The translations under genes and the position numbers were made by a program. A stretch of DNA of 64,000 nucleotides from JBFWUW01 sp050247075 (lineage in GTDB: Bacteria; Planctomycetota; Planctomycetia; Pirellulales; JBFWUW01), in assembly GCA_050247075.1 (NCBI GenBank), contig JBFWUW010000014.1:1-64000 (forward strand). Reading direction: 5' to 3'. Positions 58,895-64,000 of the stretch are shown here, piece after piece (within the stretch, counting starts at the first letter, position 1; each line of letters starts with the position of its first letter). The notes below the pieces were generated by a model that saw nothing but the letters and a program-made list of their open reading frames with translations, searched no databases and was not told the DNA's origin.

Positions 58895-61678
58895 ATGCGC
58901 AAACCTGGCCGCTCTGAAGATATTCAACGCACATCCCGATTTGAAGCCTGCGAAACGCGGCTGGTGATGACGGCCCAGCCTTTCGAGGCCGATCCCACGC
59001 TGCAGCTCGACACATCGACCTTCGATATGCCGGCGCCGGTCACCCAGGTGCAGCAATCGGCCTTGGCCCAAACCGGCTGGACGCAAGCCCAAAGCGAGTA
59101 CGGATTCAACGGCGCCGGGCAAACGGTGGTGGTGATCGACACGGGCATTGCCTACGACCATTACGCCCTGGGGGGGGGCTTTGGAGCGGGCTACCGCGTG
59201 GTCGGCGGTTGGGACTTTGCCGAGAATGACGCCAACCCCTACGACGACGGCCCGCTCGGTTCGCACGGCTCGCATGTGGCGGGCATCATCGGCTCTAGCG
59301 ATGCCAACAACCAGGGTGTGGCCAGTGGTGTCGATCTGGTTTCGCTGCGCGTCTTCACCGATATGGGGGAGAGCAACTTTGGCTGGATCGAGCAGGCCTT
59401 GCAGTGGGTGCATAACAATCGCAATTCGTTCGCCAACCCGATCACCACGGTCAACATCTCGATTGGCACCAATTGGAATTCCACCAATGTCCCCAATTGG
59501 TCGATCCTGGAGAATGAGTTTGCCCAGCTCAAGGCCGACGGCATTTTTATCTCCGTGGCGGCGGGCAACTCCTTCCAGCAATTCAAATCGACCGGACTAA
59601 GCTACCCGGCCGCCAGCCCTTACGTGGTGCCGGTGATGTCGGTCGATGCCAACGGCAATCTCAGTTCGTTCAGCCAGCGCGATACGCGGGCCATCGCCGC
59701 GCCGGGCGAAAGAATCACCAGCACGGTGCCCGACTATCGCGGCAATCAAAATACGCGGGCCGACGACTTCGTGTCGTACTCCGGCACCAGCATGGCCGCG
59801 CCCTACCTGGCGGGGGCCAGCACGCTGGTCCGCCAGGCCTATGCCTTCATGGGCAACGGCAATGTCAACCAAGACACGATCAACAACCTGATGCGGAGCA
59901 CGGCCGATTCGGTATTCGATCCGATCACCGGGCAGAGCTATTTGCGGCTGAATGTCGACCGGGCGCTCGACGCCATCATGCCGGTGGACGAGTACGGCGA
60001 TACCGCGGCCACGGCGGCCAGGCTAGGCAGCATCCTGGAGGGGACGCGCAGTGTGTCGGGCGTCATTGGCAAGCTCAACGACCAGGACTTCTTCACCTTT
60101 ACCGCCGACAAGACCGGCAGCCTGACCGTCTCGACCGACGTGCTGCGCGGGGCAATGCGGGCCGGCTATACGTTGAACGGGGCCACCGGCACCATCAGCG
60201 GCAACAGCATCACGTTCAATGTGCAAGCGGGCCAGTCCTATACGTTGGGCTTGGCCGGCAACAATGCCTTGGGCTTCTATAAGCTGAACTTCAACCTCAA
60301 GGCGGCGGCCACGCCATCGGGCCCCGCCACGGTCAATTGGGGCACGATCGAGCAAAAGCAATTCCTCGGCCAGCAGATGGGGCCAAGCAACCAGTTTGCC
60401 ATCAATGCGGTACGCGATGGCATCTTGACGGTGCAGGCTTCGTTCCAACATGCCGCCGGCAATGTGGACTTTGTGATCGTCAATGGCGCTGGCCAGGTAA
60501 TTGGCTCCAGCGCGTCGCTGACCAACCAAGAACGGATCGATGTCACCGTGAAGGCGGGCCAGACCGTCTACTTGCGGGCCATTGGCCAAAACAGCAATGT
60601 CGATTTGATTGTCACCAACCTGGTCAGCCTGTCGGGCAACCAGGTGACGGTCAACGGAACCGCGGGCAACGACAGCTTTGCCTTTACGGGCGGTGCCAAC
60701 AATACGGCCACCGTAAACGGGGTCAGCTACTCGTTTGGTGCCGGACAAAAGTCCTTCAACTTCGTGGGCCGCGGCGGCGTGGACAGCGCTTCGTTCACCG
60801 GGAGCGCCGGCTACGATCGGGCGGTCTTTCAGCCGGGCTCGGTTTCGTTGAGCGGCGATAATTACAGTGTGGCTTCCAGCGGCATGGCGAATGTCGTGGT
60901 CGACGGCGGCGCCGGTTACAATTCATCGGTCTTCTACGATTCAGCGGGAGTAGACACGTTCACCGCTTCCCCCACCGAGGCGAATCTGTCGGGTTCTGGT
61001 TTTAACAACACGGCTCGCGGCTTCGCGGTGGTCAAAGCCTACAGCCGAGGCGGCGCGGATCGCGCGGTGTTGTATGACTCCGAGGGGCACGATACGCTGG
61101 TGGCCCGCCCCAACGAAAGCCGGCTGACCGGAGTTGGTTTTGACATTGCCGCGGCCAATTTTGGCTACGTGCAGGTCGTGGCCAGAGGCGGTTATGACAG
61201 CGCCCTGTTCTACGATTCAGCCGGTACAGACAATTACGTGGGCAATGCCGGCCAGTCGTGGCTCAGCGGCAGCGGTTACTCCATCGTGGCCAGCAATTTC
61301 GAGCGCGTCCGCGTCTACGGCACGACCGGTACCAACGTGGCCACATACACCCCGCCGGCCGGTGCATCCGTTGCTAGCGGGCAGAACTTCTTCCGCGCAG
61401 TCGGCGGCGGCAGTGACATCATCATCTACAACTTTGGATTAGCCCGCGTGCAGTCGGCTTCCGTCTCGACAACCGGCGTGAGCTCGCTGAGTGTCGACGC
61501 GCAGCCCGCGGTTGCCGGCAACAGCATCACGGCCCGTTGGAATGAAGCCCAGCAAGCGGCCTTTGCCCAGTGGGCTCAGGAGTTGCAACGGCAGTCAGCC
61601 TGGAATTTTGGCAATGACTTCGCCGGCGAACTAGCGGCCGTCGATTCGTACTTCCGGCGGCTGGGCCGGGGGCGATAG
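58895..61678 (+). CDS. Secreted subtilisin-like (S8) protease with C-terminal repeats
   Basis: 927 residues from ATG 58895, after GGGGAAA. The N-terminus (RTSRFEACETRLVMTAQPF) matches the 'FExLExR' type segment that begins many giant secreted planctomycete proteins in place of a plain signal peptide. Catalytic residues: D82 (VVVIDTGI), H124 (GSHGSHVAG), N225 (AAGNS), S299 (SGTSMAAP). From about 360 to 560 comes a jelly-roll-type region (LNDQDFFTFTADKTGSLTVS). Residues about 625-810 hold four repeats of 45-47 residues with the core GGxDxAxFYDSAGxD...LSGSGF. Surface or extracellular location is inferred. Confidence 0.92.
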   Translation: MRKPGRSEDIQRTSRFEACETRLVMTAQPFEADPTLQLDTSTFDMPAPVTQVQQSALAQTGWTQAQSEYGFNGAGQTVVVIDTGIAYDHYALGGGFGAGYRVVGGWDFAENDANPYDDGPLGSHGSHVAGIIGSSDANNQGVASGVDLVSLRVFTDMGESNFGWIEQALQWVHNNRNSFANPITTVNISIGTNWNSTNVPNWSILENEFAQLKADGIFISVAAGNSFQQFKSTGLSYPAASPYVVPVMSVDANGNLSSFSQRDTRAIAAPGERITSTVPDYRGNQNTRADDFVSYSGTSMAAPYLAGASTLVRQAYAFMGNGNVNQDTINNLMRSTADSVFDPITGQSYLRLNVDRALDAIMPVDEYGDTAATAARLGSILEGTRSVSGVIGKLNDQDFFTFTADKTGSLTVSTDVLRGAMRAGYTLNGATGTISGNSITFNVQAGQSYTLGLAGNNALGFYKLNFNLKAAATPSGPATVNWGTIEQKQFLGQQMGPSNQFAINAVRDGILTVQASFQHAAGNVDFVIVNGAGQVIGSSASLTNQERIDVTVKAGQTVYLRAIGQNSNVDLIVTNLVSLSGNQVTVNGTAGNDSFAFTGGANNTATVNGVSYSFGAGQKSFNFVGRGGVDSASFTGSAGYDRAVFQPGSVSLSGDNYSVASSGMANVVVDGGAGYNSSVFYDSAGVDTFTASPTEANLSGSGFNNTARGFAVVKAYSRGGADRAVLYDSEGHDTLVARPNESRLTGVGFDIAAANFGYVQVVARGGYDSALFYDSAGTDNYVGNAGQSWLSGSGYSIVASNFERVRVYGTTGTNVATYTPPAGASVASGQNFFRAVGGGSDIIIYNFGLARVQSASVSTTGVSSLSVDAQPAVAGNSITARWNEAQQAAFAQWAQELQRQSAWNFGNDFAGELAAVDSYFRRLGRGR

Positions 61679-61787
61679 CATCTGGCACTAGCTGGCACCA
61701 AATCGGCGGCCGATCGGCCTTGAAGCTTCCCCACGGTTCCTGTACTGTTCCGCCCCATTTCCACAGGGGTCATCCGGGAACCGCATC

Positions 61788-62645
61788 ATGCCGTGCTGGC
61801 GTTCATTCGTTCTCATGCTGGGTATGTTTTGCACCGCGCCTGCCTGGGGGCAGGGCTATTTTCCCGCGCCTGAAATTCCTGAGTTGATCGGGCCGGGCTC
61901 GGTGTTGAACGATACCGAGATCATCCCCAAGCCCGATCCCGCCGAGACGATTGTCTTTGAGGCGGCTCCGGTTGAACCGCCACCCCCCCCGCCTAAGATC
62001 TGGTCGGGTTCGGTCGATGCCGGCTTGAACGGTTCCGAAGGGAACAGCCGGGTTTTTAACTTCCGCGTGAATGCCTCGGCCAAGCGAGAGACCGATGCGA
62101 CGGTCTTGAACCTCAAATTGAACTACGTAAATACCGCCAACAACGGCAATCAGACCGTCAACCGCGTGTTTTTTGACGGACGGAACGAATGGAAACTGGC
62201 CGACTCGCCGTGGTCGATCTATATCCATGAAACAACCGAATTCGACGAGTTTCGGGCGTTTGATTTTCGGGTCACGGCCGATGCCGGTCTGGCCTATCAG
62301 TTCATCAAGAACGACCGGACTTCGCTTAGTGGCCGGTTTGGTCCCGGTGCCGCGCGCGAGTTTGGCGGGCCGGACAACCGCGTTACGCCCGAACTGGTTT
62401 TTGGCGGCGCGTTGGATCATCAACTGACCAAGCGGCAAAAGATTACCTTGACGGTCGATTACTTTCCCAGCGTCCTGGACTTTATTGACTACCGCATCAA
62501 TTCGCAATTGGCCTGGACGCTGCTGATCGACGAGGCCAACAGCCTGAGCCTGAAGCTCTCGCTGGTCGATCGCTACGACAGCACGCCCCAGTCGTTCAAG
62601 GCGAACGACCTGGACTATGCAGCCACGATCTTGTGGCAGTTTTAG
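61788..62645 (+). CDS. DUF481 family outer membrane beta-barrel-like protein
   Basis: 285 residues. Signal peptide (FVLMLGMFCTAPAWG), a Pro/Glu-rich linker (about 22-70), then DUF481: WSGSVDAGLNGSEGNSRVFN, alternating beta strands, and a final aromatic residue (DYAATILWQF), as in outer membrane barrels. DUF481 proteins are thought to form barrels or porin-like structures of unknown cargo. It lies 109 bases after the subtilase on the same strand. Confidence 0.88.
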   Translation: MPCWRSFVLMLGMFCTAPAWGQGYFPAPEIPELIGPGSVLNDTEIIPKPDPAETIVFEAAPVEPPPPPPKIWSGSVDAGLNGSEGNSRVFNFRVNASAKRETDATVLNLKLNYVNTANNGNQTVNRVFFDGRNEWKLADSPWSIYIHETTEFDEFRAFDFRVTADAGLAYQFIKNDRTSLSGRFGPGAAREFGGPDNRVTPELVFGGALDHQLTKRQKITLTVDYFPSVLDFIDYRINSQLAWTLLIDEANSLSLKLSLVDRYDSTPQSFKANDLDYAATILWQF

Positions 62646-62699
62646 GGCCGTCTGCCAGGGAGCGCGGATCTACCCCATCGGAGCCGAATCCTACAGCCT

Positions 62700-62752
62700 C
62701 GGCGTTGGAAACGCCTCCTACAAATCCCATCGGCGTTGGAAACGCCTCCTAC
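62700..62752 (-). repeat. Two direct copies of family A, type 2
   Basis: On the minus strand each reads GTAGGAGGCGTTTCCAACGC and then CG (62700-62721 and 62731-62752). Here both copies point the same way, unlike the inverted pairs elsewhere. A family C element begins four bases later. Confidence 0.85.
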
Positions 62753-62755
62753 GGC

Positions 62756-62895
62756 GGGTGGCTGGGTCAGCAGCGAAGCGAATGGCGAGAGCGGATTGAT
62801 TTTCCAACCGGGTTGTCCTGGGGCGGCGTCCATCGGATTTTTTGGTTGGAATGCAACTCCGCTGGGCCTTCCCGGTGGTCAGACGCCAGCCACCC
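62756..62895. repeat. Family C repeat, copy 3
   Basis: 140 bp with terminal GGGTGGCTGG and CCAGCCACCC. Slightly diverged interior (GCGAGAGCGGATTGATTTTC where the other copies have GCCCAGTTGAGTTGATGATC). It lies between the convergent DUF481 and PlsC genes. Confidence 0.88.
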
Positions 62896-62955
62896 TTCAC
62901 CCCAGCCAGCCGCGAGTCCGAGCGCAGCTAGCACGACTGTTACCAATTCTGGCTG

Positions 62956-63681
62956 TCAAGACTCATTAGAACGCGAAGCCCCCAGGCGGCATTGTTTCCG
63001 GTGCCGCCGCGCCGCCGCGTGGCAATCGCGAATGCGGCGTTCTACTTCCTCGACCAGTTCGCGCTCGTCGTATTGGTCGAGTTCCTCCGGCCACAGCGGC
63101 GGCCCAAACTGCACATGGATCACGCCGCGGCCCGGATACTTTTGCTGACGAGGCCAGGCCTGGTACGCACCGTCAATCGCCACCGGCAATAAGGGCACCC
63201 CGGCACGCCGCGCCAAGGCGCTAAAGCCCGGCTTGAGCGGGGCGACCTCTCCGTCGGGTGAGCGGGTTCCCTCCGGAAAAATCAGCACCAGTTCACCCCG
63301 TTTGAGCCGTTTGAGCGTCTCTTTCAGGCCAGCCAGCCCCAGGCCCTCGCGGTCGATGGGGATGGCGTCGAGCGAGTTAATCAACCAGCGAAAGGGAGGA
63401 AACCGAAACAACGTGTCCCGAGCCAGGTAATTGATGCGGCGGTCGATGCACAGCCCCAGCAGCGGCGGATCGATGTGGCTTTGATGGTTGGAAAGGATCA
63501 GCACGCCGCCGGTTGCCGGAATATGCTCGCGGCCCCACCACCGCAGCCGGTAGATGGCCACCGCCCCCAAACGCAAAAAGACTCGCATGAAGCGATACCA
63601 TAGCCGCTTGGCCAAAGAACGCTTGAACGGCGTCTTGGACTTGCTCGCCTTGGCGGCCGGTTGTTGCGCGGTGGTGGTCAT
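62956..63681 (-). CDS. plsC: 1-acyl-sn-glycerol-3-phosphate acyltransferase (PlsC) family
   Basis: 241 residues. Acyltransferase motif NHQSHID (H66-x4-D71), FPEGTRS and the PVAIDGAYQAWPR block. It transfers an acyl chain to lysophosphatidic acid at the cytoplasmic membrane to make phosphatidic acid. N-terminal Lys/Ala-rich stretch (AKASKSKTPFKRSLAKR) and a weak membrane segment (about 33-48). It follows the cytidylate kinase gene with 32 bases between, a pairing common in planctomycetes. Exact substrate among glycerolipid or other acyl acceptors is not proven. Confidence 0.9.
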   Translation of the reverse strand: MTTTAQQPAAKASKSKTPFKRSLAKRLWYRFMRVFLRLGAVAIYRLRWWGREHIPATGGVLILSNHQSHIDPPLLGLCIDRRINYLARDTLFRFPPFRWLINSLDAIPIDREGLGLAGLKETLKRLKRGELVLIFPEGTRSPDGEVAPLKPGFSALARRAGVPLLPVAIDGAYQAWPRQQKYPGRGVIHVQFGPPLWPEELDQYDERELVEEVERRIRDCHAAARRHRKQCRLGASRSNES

Positions 63682-63713
63682 GCCGAGAAGCTGCTTTCGG
63701 GATTCATCATCGT

Positions 63714-64000
63714 TTAGTTCCCCGCCATTCTAGCTCGCACGATGGCCTCCAGGCGATCAACAACCTCGTGCGGCTGTAGCCCATCGGTGGAAAACTCCAA
63801 GGCGTCGTCGGCCTTGATCAGCGGTCCCATGGCGCGGGCTGCATCGCTTCGGTCACGTTCGTACTGATCCGCCAAGACTTGCTCAAAGGGCACATCCTCG
63901 CCGCGGGCGGCAAGATCCAGCCTTCTGCGCCGGGCACGTTCCTCTGGGCTGGCGACCAGAAAAATCTTGCATTCCGCATGGGGAAAGACCACGGTTCCTT
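63714..64000 (-). CDS. cmk: Cytidylate kinase, C-terminal part (gene continues past the right edge)
   Basis: The minus-strand frame enters from the right edge and ends at TAA 63714-63716. The visible 95 residues begin GTVVFPHAECKIFLVASPEE, which matches the RDxGTVVFP region of CMP kinases, followed by the lid ARRRRLDLAARGE and the C-terminal DRSDAARAMGPLIKADDALE and STDGLQPHEVVDRL blocks. The enzyme phosphorylates CMP and dCMP using ATP. The nucleotide-binding N-terminus lies outside the window. Co-transcribed with plsC. Confidence 0.9.
   Translation of the reverse strand, partial: GTVVFPHAECKIFLVASPEERARRRRLDLAARGEDVPFEQVLADQYERDRSDAARAMGPLIKADDALEFSTDGLQPHEVVDRLEAIVRARMAGN

Noticed and set aside
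58637..59581. 314-residue minus-strand frame opposite the subtilase
   Set aside because: Covers the catalytic domain of an intact S8 protease; no own motifs.
34108..62930. Possible CRISPR array from the many short palindromes
   Set aside because: Copies are scattered over the window, in both orientations and without regular spacers; no cas genes are present.
1..64000. tRNA or rRNA genes
   Set aside because: I looked for T-loop GTTCRA motifs with flanking acceptor pairing and conserved rRNA segments and found none; a covariance search such as tRNAscan would settle it.

Overview
The window reads as chromosomal DNA of a high-GC planctomycete, most likely a Pirellula-like lineage. The evidence is the hallmark families seen together: three DUF1501 proteins with twin-arginine leaders, a DUF1549/DUF1553 protein with a CXXCH motif, a giant beta-propeller/cytochrome protein with the C-terminal heme domain known from Pirellula and Verrucomicrobium, Gfo/Idh/MocA oxidoreductases, enolase-superfamily sugar-acid dehydratases, an M81 (MlrC-like) protein and an N-terminal 'FExxExRL' segment on a secreted subtilase. 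Gene starts were re-chosen where the longest open frame runs upstream through obvious repeat sequence.

Layout. 1-4.4 kb: tail of an unknown gene, then a minus-strand DUF1549/1553 - DUF1501 - WD40 cluster. 4.8-7.8 kb: a dehydrogenase-like oxidoreductase divergent from a multi-pass membrane protein. 8.1-13.9 kb: cytochrome/propeller protein, galactonate-dehydratase-like enzyme and DUF1501. 14-15 kb: small Ser/Thr kinase. 15.3-22.6 kb: a complete five-gene oligopeptide/dipeptide-type ABC importer whose two permeases both carry large extra segments. 22.7-32.6 kb: small secreted protein, PhyH dioxygenase, SDR, second Gfo protein, a histone-H1-like fusion, PhnP-like hydrolase, soluble histidine kinase, a CXXCH protein. 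32.9-44.9 kb: membrane and secreted proteins, third DUF1501, flavin monooxygenase, glycine-zipper lipoprotein, RRM protein, secreted WD40, penicillin acylase family protein, YqaA. 45.4-55.4 kb: kinase fusion, ceramidase-like, MR/MLE enzyme, DUF1569, M50 protease, divergent NagB-like protein, TIM-barrel isomerase, M81. 55.6-64 kb: HtrA, gene remnants, membrane protein, secreted subtilase with C-terminal repeats, DUF481 beta-barrel, PlsC and the tail of cytidylate kinase.

The most unusual content is between the genes. At least five families of short palindromic repeats (called A to E here) fill most intergenic gaps. Family A comes in three sequence types whose hairpin arms differ by compensating changes while the three-base loop TCC stays the same; many copies sit as inverted pairs ending in GTAG/CTAC, like REP/REPIN elements. 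Family B (about 150 bp, GTAG...CTAC ends) abuts gene ends so exactly that its TAG is the stop codon of four genes, including both members of one convergent pair. Two gene remnants at 56.9-57.6 kb flank a family E copy.

Functionally, the window mixes peptide uptake, sugar-acid and amino-sugar catabolism, extracytoplasmic proteolysis and proteins typical of planctomycete envelopes. No rRNA, tRNA, CRISPR array, prophage or full transposase gene was recognised.
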